Assembly: GCF_003286085.1 (NCBI RefSeq)
Contig: NW_020825359.1
Coordinates: 471,501 to 535,500, forward strand
DNA length: 64,000 nt
Reading direction: 5' to 3'
Source of the DNA: Drosophila persimilis
Lineage: Eukaryota; Arthropoda; Insecta; Diptera; Drosophilidae
A program made the position numbers and the translations under genes. The notes beneath the pieces were generated by a model. It did not search any database, had not been told where the DNA came from, and was given only the letters and a program-made list of their open reading frames with translations. Shown in pieces: positions 32,901 to 44,634 of the stretch (positions are counted from its first letter, which is position 1; every line of letters begins with the position of its first letter).

Positions 32901-32975
32901 GCCACCTCCAACGACGGGATCTTCTCGACCATCAGCAATGGCCTGAATAGCCTCTATTCGAACATATTCGGTTGA
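29918..32975 (+). CDS. Secreted M14 metallocarboxypeptidase with alternative C-termini (CG4678-like)
   Basis: A zinc carboxypeptidase of the CPM/CPN/CPE subfamily, removing C-terminal (usually basic) residues from secreted peptides. Exons are 29918-30165, 30228-30560, 30622-30809, 31380-31675, 31734-31910 and 31977-32069, then either 32148-32237 (474 residues) or 32760-32975 (516 residues). Active-site parts are all visible: HGNEPVGRE (zinc His and Glu), LNRNFPDYF (Asn-Arg substrate site), [14 protein letters not shown] (third zinc His), GMQDYNYVW (Tyr) and [12 protein letters not shown] (catalytic Glu). A transthyretin-like domain follows (about [10 protein letters not shown] to LNVTLQ). I prefer the start at 29918 because [20 protein letters not shown] makes a signal peptide; an in-frame ATG at 29843 would add 25 residues. 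Each terminal exon has its own AATAAA. It recalls D. melanogaster CG4678. Confidence 0.94.
32148..32237 (+). other. Carboxypeptidase terminal exon A
   Basis: Acceptor ends at 32147 (CTAACCCAAG). It adds 29 residues starting [11 protein letters not shown], with stop TAG at 32235-32237. An AATAAA at 32703-32708 could end this transcript before exon B. Confidence 0.7.
32760..32975 (+). other. Carboxypeptidase alternative terminal exon B
   Basis: The acceptor TTTCGATTTCACAG ends at 32759. The exon is in phase 0 with exon 6 and adds 71 residues: RIEGIGGPM, a Gly-Val run, then a Pro/Tyr-rich tail ending NSLYSNIFG, with stop TGA at 32973-32975. An AATAAA at 33093-33098 follows. The glycine-rich tail looks like an extracellular matrix or cuticle-type low-complexity segment. 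Confidence 0.75.
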
Positions 32976-33392
32976 TGGGCAGCTTCTGCAATAGTCTATA
33001 AGGATTTTTTGTTTTACTCTTAGTCTTAGGATTGTGACTACTTCCGTCGTACTATTTATTGTGAGCGATGACAAAGGGACAGACAGGACAATAATAAAGC
33101 CTTCTCCCAGTGCAATCTATCATAAAAGCAACGTGTTTTCCTTCATGACACTTAAACAAATATACAAAATATCCCTTGACACTATAGTCCAAGTGTAATC
33201 CATCAACTCCATATTCAACATATTATTCTCTCACTCTGGAGGCGAAGCTTCAACAAAATTTAGTCCGGTTTTCCAATCAAACTCAAACATTTGCCCGAAA
33301 AACAAACAAAAATTCTCTTCGATTCTAAAAACCCAACAATTATTAAGCACGGACTGAGACCCCAGACCTAGAGGACCAAGGAAGTACAGAAG

Positions 33393-36300
33393 ATGAACAG
33401 CCACGACCAGCCGATGCGCTGCCCAGCCACAGACTCGCAAGTCATCGGAATGGGAGACAGCAGATTTGAGTTTCGGGTGAGTACACGTACAGATCATCCA
33501 GCCAATCCACCTGGGATCCATCGCTAATACGTGGAGTCCCAAGCAGTTCTCTGGTCCGGACTCGATTCCGAATGCCGTGAAGCGCCACAACAAGCAGCGG
33601 GCGGCCGAGTTGGCCGAGCAGAGTCGCCTGCGGTCTGACTGTAGGTCGAACGCTCCGATCTTCTGCAAGGTACGCCATCCCGGCCGTGATGTCCTCGGCC
33701 AGTTCACGTCGCGGGACACGGATGTGGAGACACAGTTTTCGCTGAACTCATCTTGCGATAATCAAGCGGACGAGACAGGACAAGGGGACAAGGACAAGCC
33801 CCAGCAGCTGAGGGGCTTCAGGAAGCTTCCCGTGATTAGCAAGTGTCTCCACTCCCAGGACACCAGCGAGACCCAGTTCTTTTCGCTTCAATCTTTGGCC
33901 AACAGGAAGGACGAAGAGAGCGTGGAGAACGAGCGGCTTGTGTTCAAGATCACGGAGCACAAGCGTCTTTGCGCAGGATGCGACTGTAATCCCCATTGCC
34001 AAGCCCATGCCCCTTCCAGGTTGAAGAAGAAACCCGTGATTAGAAGGTGTCACTTCACCCAGGACCCCATCCATCGAAACAGCGAGCGCTTGGAGGCCCT
34101 GCACCGGGAGGTGTGCGACGAGTTGGAGTCCTTGAAATCTCTGGCCTGTTTGAGTCAGCAGGAGGACCAGGCCCCAATTGCGCAAAACCAGCAGTCTCCG
34201 CGACGGTTCAGGGTCCATAAGAGGGGCCCCGAACAGCCATCGTCCAAGCCAACGGTGCCGCCCAGGGCTCAAAGGTGGGAGCTGAAGCTACCGTCCAGGC
34301 AGAGAAAGACTCCGGCAAAGTTCCCGGTCAGTGCCGAAGATCTGATGCAGCGCCTCAAGAGCTCGATGCTAGCGACCACCGATAATGGCCATGGGGATGG
34401 CGGCTGCATGAAGGCGCATGTCCAGAAGGCCGTCAAATTGGAGTACAGGGAGCCGAAGGCCAGTTTTGTGGACATAATACCCTCGGCAATGATATCGCAG
34501 GCCATCGAGGTCAACGTCTGCCAGGCCGTGAACACCACCAACTGTGCGGCCAGGCAGTTTATGCATCAGCACCGCAGCCTGGAGCCGGAGCCGACGTCGC
34601 CCTTCTTTCGCGAGGACAGCGACCTCGATCACGAGTACGACGACCGCAGCGGCTACCTCTGCCAGCTGGAGAGCCGTCCCAGCTACAACACCAGTCAAAC
34701 GGACGAGAAGCCCCTGGCGGAGGATAGACAGAACAAGCCGATCTTCTTTGAGATGGAACGCTGTCCGCACCGTCTGAGTCTGCTGCGGAGCCTGAGTCCG
34801 CTGCAATACACCTCCCAGTGGTCGGAGGAGACTCCGCGTGGGCCGACGTCCCAGGAGACGCTGGCAAGTCCAAGCCGGCGGCACGTGCTGCCGCGGCCCC
34901 GGAGCTACAAGCGGCTCCTCAAGAAGAACCCCAAGATGGCCCACAAAATGTGCACTCCTCGACCTCGTGCAACGTCCGAAACGGATAAGAGTGATGAGCT
35001 TCCCACCCCAGCTCTGGCCCACGCTCGTCAGCCCGGAGGCGGGGACTCGCGCAACAACCGCCGTCAGCCCGGTGGCCGGGACAAGGCCATCCTCTCACGG
35101 CCACCTGCAGGCCGTGAAAAGCAGAGCCTTTCGAAACCCATACCGACGACGGACACCTCCCCGCACCAGGCCCCAACCGTGACGCCTTCGCCGACGAGGC
35201 GTCGGAAGACCCGACCGTTGGTGTTCAGCCAGTCGCTGGAGGATCTGAAGTACGAGAAGCTGGGCATCTACAACAAGATCTCGCTGACCCAGGAGCGGAT
35301 CATCAGCGCACTCGACCGCCTGCAGAACAGCCTCCTGAAGCTCCAAGTGCCCGACTGCAACACTTTGGAGCGAAAGAAGCGGGAGCGGAACGCCTTCGAG
35401 TTCTGTGTGCGCTTCTCGCGCAACTTCCTCTATCCCCTTAAGGGAATGATCGACGATGTGCGCCGCACCCCGGTGGGCTATTTCAACAGTGCCACCTCCA
35501 ACGAGGCCTGCCAGCGGGTGGTGTGTGTGTATGGGCTGATGCACCAGTCGATCACCACGTACCAGCGCCAGCTGCGGTTCTTCCTCCTGGACAAGGTGCC
35601 GCAGAAGCTGAGCGCCCTCATGGAGATGATCTACACGCTGAGCAGCACGTGCGTGGAGAAGGGCATACTGGATAGACACGATCCGGTGGTCGAGTGCCTG
35701 CTGGAGCGCTCCACAAAGTTCCTCACCTTCATCGAGGACATGCAGGAGGAGCGGTTCAAGATGGCCCGCGAGCACTACCGCCGCTCCCAGAAGCAGGCCC
35801 ATCCCGCCAATGGGAATGCGCACTCGTCCCATCCCAAGCATCCGGCTTTCCACTCGTCGTTCCACGAGAAGAAGCCCAAACATAAATACGACCTCAAGAT
35901 GTGTCTCAACGATCACAAGTTGTACGAGCCGCGCCTGGTGCCCAAGAAGAAGCCCCAAGATCTGAAGCGCTCGCGCCTGGTCCGGACAAGGAACTGCGGA
36001 GCCCCCGCCCACCAACCAGGTTCGGGAGCTGCACAAAATCCCATCGATGTGCATCTTATGCGGTCGGGGCTGGAAGATGTTAAGACGCAGGTGCAACTGG
36101 ACGACATCCCCTACAGTAAGTGGCTGGAACTGCGATCACCCAAAACAAAGGACGCCGAACAGAAGGCGCAGAAGACGGCCAGCCGCAAAGTACAGAAGGA
36201 AGATGAGCTCCAGCAGGCCCTGCTCGAGGCATTCCGTCATGTGTCCAGAGATCAAGTGCATCAGGTGCTCGATCCCCTGATGCGTTCACTTGGTGCCCTC

Positions 36301-36398
36301 CTGGACGATAAGGTGAGCGACGGACTGCCGTTTTACCTCCATGCCATCACTGACTTAGCTCACCTTCTCTTTTCCAGGTCCCAAAACGTTTAAGTTAA
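33393..36398 (+). CDS. Unrecognised 956-residue protein with divergent Cys-containing repeats
   Basis: I do not recognise this protein. I assemble three exons: 33393-33476 (28 codons from ATG, donor GTGAGT), 33547-36312 (one long open exon) and 36378-36398 (VPKRLS and stop). Both introns, 70 and 65 bp, have consensus ends and phase 0. Without the first intron the long frame has only a GTG near 33577, which is why the upstream ATG exon matters. The N-terminal third holds three related segments of the type hydrophobic-I-x-(K/R)-C-x-(H/F)-x-x-(Q/R)-D (FCKVRHPGRD, ISKCLHSQD, IRRCHFTQD), plus LCAGCDCNPHC. The middle is basic, Pro/Ser-rich and probably disordered. A helical block runs from about residue 585 (SLEDLKYEKLGIYNKI) to about residue 800. 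No signal peptide or membrane segment is visible, so it is probably intracellular. Confidence 0.85.
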
Positions 36399-37549
36399 AT
36401 TTTAATTATTGATTTGATTGAATTCCCCAAAATTTCCACAGTCTAATTTTCGGGAAGCAAAAACAAAATTGAAATCAAAATAGATAGGTTATTTACAGAG
36501 AATGAGTTTGTATGGAAAGTGGGAGAGAACGTTGCTCACGGAGCGAAACCAAATTTAAAAGTATGAATTTCAAATAAAGGAAGTTACTTTGGTTCTGCAA
36601 ATGAATCCCAATGGTTTTGTGTGAATTTGGGGGCACAAATTCTATTTCAATTACTCGAGCTTTCGTTTCACCTCTGGCAAGGCCGGTCTGTAAAGGGCCC
36701 CAGAATTGCAACCCTGCACGCGCGCGCTCTGTCTAAGGAACCACGGGATAAACACCGTCGTAGAATAGCTTATGGGTGCCCCCATCTAAAATCTAGGTAA
36801 TTGTAGTCTTTGGTTTCACTTGGGAAGTTTCGAAATTAATCCTATATTAAGCCTTCAAGCTACAGCCTACTTGTAAGTAGTCGCAAGAAGCATCTGTGTT
36901 CCTTCCCGTCGCTAACCTAAGGGAAACGGAACCGTAGCTTTCTATACCATTTTTAAGAGACGTTCGGATGATTCAAGATTAATGTTTATTCATATTTCAT
37001 TTATCAGATACTTTTGTGCATTACGAAAACAATCAGGAGAGGGTCGAGAGGGGCTACACTCGTTTAAAGAGAGGCAGGGGAGGCCATACGAAGCCAGAGA
37101 GAGAGAGAGAAAGAGGGAGTGTGAGATAGACAACAATCGTTTGTGCATATCAACTAAACATAATTATAATAATTAATTTAAGCATTAACATCTCCTCCCC
37201 ACCTCCATCCATCATCCATCATCCATCAACCAACAACTATCGTTATCTTTCTCCTCAGGCCCGAAAAAACGCACAGCTGCAGCGCCTGGCAGGTGTTTCA
37301 AATGCATTTATCGTGTTCTTGTCTAATCCAAATCCAAATCCAAATTTAAAAATCCAAAAATTGTCTCTATGGCAACAATAAAATAGTGTCTGCTCTGAAT
37401 TTTGTTTTCGCTCTTTCCTCGGGCTTGTTCAACGAATTGCATGACTACAAATAGCATAATAATAGATAATATACAATAGATATCGAAGTGAATCGGGTGA
37501 ACCGGTGTGGGTGCTGGTGCCGGGGCTGCTGCCGGGGCTGGTGCCGCTC
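36399..37549. other. 3' flank between convergent genes, no gene seen
   Basis: Holds the 3' untranslated regions of the 956-residue gene and of the LIM gene, and a GA tract at about 37100-37120. Nothing else is recognisable. Confidence 0.5.
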
Positions 37550-40466
37550 CTAGCCTGAACAGGCACTGCACAGGGGCTTGTTCCCCTCCACGGCGAAGGA
37601 GCTGGCCGTGATGGGAGCGCTGCAGTTCTGAAAAAAAGGATCGAGTCGGATTGTTAGGCCAATCAATCAGTATCAATCAGAGGCAAGTATCTTGCTTACC
37701 TTGCACTTGAAGCAACTGCGATGCCATTTGGCACTGAGGGCCACGATCGCGTTGTCCGTGATCGGCTGTTCACAGCCGGCGCATCGGGCGGCGAACAGCT
37801 GCTCAAAGTCCGCCCGGCAGTAGGGATGCCCTTCCCGCTCGTAGAAGGAAGTGCCAACCAGCGGCTTTTTGCAAGGGCCATTGCACTGGAAGCACTCCTC
37901 GTGCCACGACTTCTCCATGGCATTGATGGTGCGCTGGAGGGGAAAGATCGAGTTCCTTAGCATACTTTCGGGCAAATAAAGAGAGTGGCCAGACAGAGCG
38001 ACAGAAAGCAATGGTGCATACAACGTGCACATATAGTAGATGCATGTATGTGTGTGTGTGTGTGTGTGTGTTTAGTATATACATATAATCATAATCAAAG
38101 CCAATCAATCGCGCACACACCCACGATGAGCTGCGCTGACCTTGCGGCCCCGCAAACAGCAAAGGTGGGGAGGAGGCGTCACTGGAAATTACACGAACAG
38201 AATACGGAATACCCTTTCGCGGGGAATAGATCGTTATCGAATAGTCCTAGTACTGTACGTAGTATATACTCTTACAGAAACGGTGAGATACTTCCCCTTC
38301 AGAGATTATCCGCGAAGATTAACATTAATAATGTTTGGAAATATTCAAGAAAATACAACATAGCTGATGGCACTACAAAAATAGAGTCTTGATAAATATT
38401 TGTATGACCCTAAGGAACCTTTACGTTATGGAGAACTCCTAATCATTTCCGGGTAAGTGTCAATGAAATACTCCGCCAATTTGGAAGTCTGTTCGCGGAG
38501 AATAGGATTTCCAAATAGTTTCATGAGTTTTTAGGGAACTTTAAGACCGCGCCTCAATATTTCAATGGAAAGAAGGCTAAATATACACACAAATCGCAAT
38601 CACTTCCCTAATTAAATAGTTGCCATATACTATACGGACACACTGCTGCTCGTACTCGTACTTGTGGATATCTAAGCATTTCTTATATGTATGTACATAT
38701 GTACATATGTATCTAAGAGTCGCAAGATAAATGTTGACAATATTCATTACATCGAAGCTCGTAAAGCCGCAGAGTTTATGGCAAACAGACGACGAGAATT
38801 ACGCGCTACAAATTGTTGAATGAACGGAAAGAAAGAGATGGATGGATGAACATGGATATGGACATGGGCATGGACTCACCTCCAAGATGGGCTGCTTGCA
38901 GCCAAAGCAGGTGCCCGAGTAGTTCTTCACGAAGCAATCGGAGCAGACGGGCTCCCCGCTCTGAATGTTGAAGGTGGCCTCCGTGATGGGGAGCTGGCAG
39001 TCCTTGCAGGCAAAGTGATCCGGGTGCCAGGACTTGCCCAGGGCCGTGATTATGCGCTCCGCGATGACCTCATTGCATTTGTGACAGATAGATTCCAGTT
39101 CCGACTGCGGATGCGAGAAATGAAAACAGAGGGAGGGTGGCGGTGGTAGGAGCCATATTAATTTCGAATCATTTTAAATGAAAATCACGTACTTGAAATA
39201 TTTCAAAATACATAATAAATAATTCTCTTTTCGGTGCTGTGATGGGGACTGGTGCTCAGATTGGGAGACTAGGGGACGGGGGGACGGGGGGGACTGCGGA
39301 TTGTGGGGCGGCTGTAAGATTCATCTTCGCATCTGTCTGTCCGTCATGTCATACGGAATCGAGTTCAAAAACCGCAGACAACAGCAGCCAGCGATTTTAC
39401 GTAACCCAATACCCAAATGCCAAAGGCCTCAAAACAAAGAATATGAATATGCATATGAATACGAATACGAATACAAATACATATATTGTATATTGTATAC
39501 GAATATATAGTATAATAAATGATGAGCATCAGCGTAAAATAATTTACAAAACAGCAGCAATAACATTATATTATACAATAATGAGTTGGGCCCGTCCCAG
39601 TGGGTGGCTATCAAAGTTCTGCAAAAGGAATTTTACTTCCAATCTCTACTGTTGATCTACTGAAGATTAACCCGTTTTTACACCATTCAAGGTGTTGCCC
39701 TGCCATGGCCTCACGGATCCTCCCCTTTCCAGCTTTGCCCCCTTGAGCGTGGGCTCCTTCCCATTTGGAGAACCCTTTTGTGGTCATCCCTAACTGGTCT
39801 TTGAAGCCGGCCCGCCCCTTGGCCCCAATGTACCGTCTGCACACGTTCGGGACATTATCACCTCACTATCCATCGGACACCCAAGAAGTGCCATTGGCTC
39901 CGAAATAGGAAATTGGGGGAAATTGCACCCCATTTAGAGAAACTATTTATAGTCCTCCCCCTCCTCCTCCTCCTCCTCCTCCTCCTTCTGCCCCTGCAAT
40001 TATGGTACGCCAAATTATCTATTTTTATGGGCCTGTAAATGTTGAGTAATTGCTCATAAAAATGCAACAAAAATTAAATGAAACACCAGCCAATATTGCG
40101 GGTGATCTGTGGCATAGGGAAACCCCTGTTCCGATCCGATCCGATCCGATCCGAAAGGGGACTTTCTGCTGTCGAGATATTATTTACATTTGGAACCCCA
40201 TCCGCGAATTGCCCAAAAATTGAATTTGCACAAATTAAACGCACATTAAGTTTTTCGAGCACCACACACACACCCCTCCCCCCCTCCCTTTCAGCACCAC
40301 CCGCCTCCACTCGCCCACCATCCGCTCAAAGTTTAAACGCCAGATGTGGCAACAATATCATTTCTCTCCCTCGCTCTCTCCCGCGCTCTCTTTTTTGCTC
40401 GTTTTGTTCCTTTTGCATAGACGACGGACATCTCACTTAGATCATCGCTAGAGTTAGAATCGAATT

Positions 40467-40507
<41 letters not shown>

Positions 40508-43500
40508 CACAGCCATGCGGATGGAGATGGCAGCAGGGGGAGTAAGTAATTTTTGGGTGTGGGGAGCGGGCGGTAGGTTGGGGTCCAAGGGCAGCACTTC
40601 CAGTAAGTTTGCTTCCATCCAGAGAACAATAACAAAAGCAACGAAAATAAAATACAAAAATTAAGAAAATTGTTCAACGCCTAATGGGCAGCAAACAAAA
40701 CAAACAAAATTCAACAACGAAAACGAAAAGGAACAGGGAAAAATGAAAAGCCCAGACTAAGAGCCGAAGAGCCGATGCCCTTTCCGAACTTGAGCGAAAG
40801 ATACATCCACGGGAGATGCCATTTGAGGTAGAGTGCATCGGGAGCAAGGCAAAGAACTGTGTTCTCTGATATAGAATATCTATTGAATACTCCTCAAAGC
40901 AATACTTCTGGTATTAGCTATAACGATAAATACTTCACTGTTATCTGTGCTCGCGGTAAACAGAAATACCTTTAATCTGCGGACGATTATCGAACAGGAA
41001 AACATATACAACACACCTAATAATATCTAAATATATGGCTGGTAAGTTGATATTTCTCAAAGATATTCAGACAAGCTCTTTGAACCCGAAACAAAGATAC
41101 AAATTTGACCTCAAAACGTACCGTTTTGACCCCATATCAAAAGCGATTAGGAAAAGTATCCCATTACCAAACATTTTGGTACATACATACATATGTATAT
41201 CGATTTGATATTGATGGGATTGCCGTTGTATTGATATTTTGGGGGATTATGGGGCTATATGGGGGGCTCAATGTTGTTCAGCCTTTGCTGATTTCCCCAC
41301 TTAACTCCACTTTGGCCTTCTACGGTTTTTGGGGCATCTTCACTTCGGGCTTCCTGCCCCATTTGGCCTCCACTCAATTCAATTCCAATTCCAAGTGCAT
41401 TTATTATTGCCTGTTGTTGACAATTTGCATTTCTTATCAGTGCGGTTGCAGCGCAATCGCGAAATCGCAACAAAAAATGCAATTTTCGCACCGTAGAAAA
41501 GGGAACAATTGGTGCAGCAAATGGAAATACGGAAACATAAAGGAATATAGGAACAGTAAAACATCAATGGCAGCCGCAGTAGGTCGCCAGCAATGGTACC
41601 TTACTTATTCATAAGCGATAATTAAAGCACCGAGGGACTCATGGAATCATGGCAGGAAGGGAAAACAATTGCACACCATTGTTGTGAGCCCTTGTGTCAA
41701 CCATAAATAGAAAGAGGAAGCCAAGATATATGTGTATACATATGTGTATGTAGATCAGCCACAGATACGGTTAGACTGATGATGGATCACCAAGAGATAC
41801 GGATCGACAGATGTGGTGGAACTAGGGAAAGATAGGGGCTGGGAAAGAGATAGAGAGATTCTCACATTGCTTCTGTTTCTGTTTCTGTCTGCTCTGCCAT
41901 GCTCCGGGCATCAATCAAAGTTGTCAATCAGCGGGAAGCAATTGTGGATGATGGTTGTGGGTCAGCGAGGGGGTGGGTGTGGGGGCTACTGTTGCCTTGG
42001 ATCAGATAATTTGTAGCAGACGCCTCCAACAAGCAGATCCCATCAAGCATCCCATTCCACACTCCTACACAGACACTCGGCGCACACGCGAGTACACACT
42101 GCGTATACGTAATGGCCATAAAACCATTTAAACTGTGAGTGAAATGCCGAAATGCTTTTGTAATATATGGGGGAAAATCATCTTGGAATAAGATCATCTG
42201 CGGCCAATCAGACTCAGAATCACCTACGAAAGATCGATAAGGCAGATGTGAACTGCAACGCTGAATGGGATTGCATGACGAGTTTGGAAAGCGAATGGAT
42301 ACCTTGATTGATTCTAGACTCAAATGGAAAATGCCAGCGGAGATGCGAAAATAATTATCCTTAGGTCACTCTCTCGACAAACTGGCCACCTCCCCCCAGA
42401 AATGAAAAATAAACACATTTGATAGGTAATCCAACCAAAGATCATCATCTAGAGACGATTTAGCCAAGCCCAACGCACCGTTAGTCAGGGCAATAAACCG
42501 TTTCCGCTTATCAAACGTTATGACTTTCATCAAACAATCACTCACTCTCTCTCTCTCCCCCCGTCTCCCCGTCTCTCTTTCACTCTTCACTCTCTATCTG
42601 CCAAATGATGATGATGTTGATCATCATGATAATTCTGCTGATGACTCTTCGAGATCTTCTTCAGGTTAAGCAGGCTCTTCAAGGCGGCTGATTTATATGG
42701 CTCATTTTATTAATCGGACAACAAATAAATCGTTTTGTAAATTGATGATATTTGTGTTTAAAATGTTGGATGACATCACCATCCCAGCCCATCACAGCCC
42801 CGCTCAGAATATTTCTGGGCTTAGTTTCATTCGATATTGTATGTACGAATGTACATGTATACGAATACATACGTACATATGTGCTCGTACATTTTATATA
42901 AGGAATGAGAGACCAGAGCCCAGAGACCAGACCAGGCCCTTGAGTCAAACTTTTGCTTTCGCCCACTGAAAGCAGTTTTTGAAATTTGAAATTTTCCCCA
43001 AAAAAACAAAAACATAAAGACTGTAACCAGACTTGGAGGACGCCCACTTGGGACGCACTTTGGTGATGGCTCTTGAAATATTTTGCCGATGAGGAGTACC
43101 TCTGCCGCTGCGTCTCGCTATTTTATTTTGTATTTTATTTTTATTTTTAGTATGGTAATTAACATAAAGTCTAATAAGGCAAGCCAGACCATATATTGGA
43201 GTGTGCGTGAGTTTTAGTTTTTTGGGTAGGCTGCCCAAAAGCCAGATGGATGACGGTGGAGCTGTCTGGGCGTCTGGGTGTCTCTTGGTGGTTAACACTC
43301 CGAAATTCCGCTCACACATGCTATTTTCGAAGTGAAAATCGGGAAAACCAAGACAGGCACAAAAATAAGACCAAAATAAAAGTAAAGCCAACGCGACGTA
43401 TGAGCAATCTCCAGCAGCTCTCCAACCTGTTTCGCCTACGCCCCCGCAGAAGATCGAATCGGATCGGATCGGATCGGATAGGAGGGAGTTGGAGTGGATC

Positions 43501-43695
43501 GGATTGTGTGGATTGTGTGTGTGTGTGTGTGTGGGGGGGGAAATGGATTGCCAGCCAGCTGGGCGACCAGTTGGAAAGTGATTTGAATATGGAGTAACCC
43601 GCAGTACCCGGTGCGGTGCTGCCCCCAACCAACAATTCCCCAGCTTATAAGTATAGTCTGAACAATACTTGGATAGATCTTATGGGACTTACCAT
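37550..43695 (-). CDS. Three-LIM-domain protein, leupaxin/paxillin type (CG34325-like)
   Basis: A small cytoplasmic protein of three zinc-binding LIM domains, each an adaptor for protein contacts as in paxillin and leupaxin. Minus-strand exons are 43695-43693 (ATG only, donor GTAAGT), 39104-38880, 37933-37700 and 37627-37550, giving 179 residues. LIM1 runs CHKCNEVIAE to CSDCF, LIM2 CFGCKQPILE to CRADF, LIM3 CAGCEQPITD to CSACSG. The Cys/His ligands are in place in each. Exons 2-4 are certain. The ATG-only first coding exon is inferred: exon 2 begins SELESICHKC immediately after a CAG acceptor with no Met, and the only well-placed AAATG|GTAAGT on this strand is at 43693. That leaves a 4.6-kb first intron. 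Length and organisation match my memory of D. melanogaster CG34325. Confidence 0.85.
37934..38879 (-). other. LIM gene second intron, 946 bp
   Basis: Intron between the LIM1 and LIM2 exons. It holds a GT repeat at about 38049-38071 and a palindromic ATGTACATATGTACATATG stretch near 38690-38711. No coding feature is seen. Confidence 0.75.
39105..43692 (-). other. LIM gene first intron, about 4.6 kb
   Basis: No coding exon is convincing in this stretch. It contains a CTC repeat at about 39956-39986, CCGAT repeats at about 40134-40155, an AC repeat of about 18 units at 40469-40505, GGATC repeats at about 43456-43480 and a GT repeat at about 43514-43533. An open frame at 41105-41614 (+) has no recognisable domain and AT-rich, non-Drosophila codon use. 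Confidence 0.5.
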
Positions 43696-44634
43696 TTCGT
43701 TTGTTTGCTGATTGATTTCGATTTACTGAGATTTGGTCTTGTCGAAAATAACAGTAATACCCCGTACGCGTATGTATAGGTGTGTATCTGTTGAAGTATT
43801 TTTATAAGACTGATTTGAAAAACAAAAAACACAGTTTTACTAAGTAGAAAAACAGCACACACAGAAAATAATTTGTAAAATAAAGGCTAAAAAGGTAGTA
43901 TATGTTCTGGCTACTGTAGGCCCCTAGTTGGGCCCATAGTAACCTATTATATTGTATTGTCGAACCACTTTGAAAGGACATTCTTCAATACTATTGGAAC
44001 TCTCAAAGGTGCGCATTCTCCGGGTTACTTTAGTAAATAATTGTTTAGCTTTACTTCGAACTAGGAACCCCCAAAAAAGTTTTTCTCTTAATTATTTGCA
44101 GAGTTTTGAATAGAGTTTTCTCGATGGGACTTCCGCGGTTCATATGAACCTGCTCTCCCTACAACTCTCCGTACACCCCTCGCTGAGGCATTGTCGAAGC
44201 GAACGAACGAACGATGAACGCCTTTTGAAAAACTGTCAAAAAATAAGCCAAAAAACGGAATCAAACAATTTCGAGTAATTGCTGCCAATATTAACATTAA
44301 TTAGTTTTTTTTTTTATTTGTATTTAGGTATATTTTCTTGTTGTTTATTTTGTGTACCGTTGAAATTTCAGTGGAACGCGGTATAGAAAGATAGAAGGGG
44401 TAGCGACAATAGCGGAATAGCAGAAAAGGCAGTCGCGAAAACAGCGGAGTGCGGATTGCGGATTGCGGATTGCGGAGTCGAGTCGAATCGAAACGAAGCG
44501 GGTCGAATCGAACCGAACCGAACCGGCGAGCGACGACCAAGAAACTGAAACAGAAACCGAAGCGCAGAGCAGACGCCAAGGCAGCGGCGTAGCAGCAACA
44601 CAGCAGCGCAGTCAGCGACGTCGGCGAGCGTCAA
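43696..44634. other. Divergent promoter region between LIM gene and polyQ gene
   Basis: Holds the 5' untranslated parts of both genes. The right part is repetitive (GCGGATTGCGGATTGCGGA at about 44447-44477, then GAATCGAA/GAACCGAA repeats to about 44525), which produces long but meaningless open frames on both strands. Confidence 0.5.

Noticed and set aside
35095..36096. 333-codon minus-strand frame opposite the 956-residue gene
   Set aside because: Mirror of strongly GC3-biased coding sequence; its composition (Leu/Val/His-rich) is typical of such shadows.
40469..40505. AC microsatellite considered as part of a CRISPR-like or satellite array
   Set aside because: It is a plain dinucleotide repeat. 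No spacer-repeat architecture exists anywhere in the window, as expected for an animal genome.
41105..41614. 169-codon frame in the LIM gene first intron
   Set aside because: AT-rich codon use, no recognisable motif, and it lies in a long intron; probably chance.
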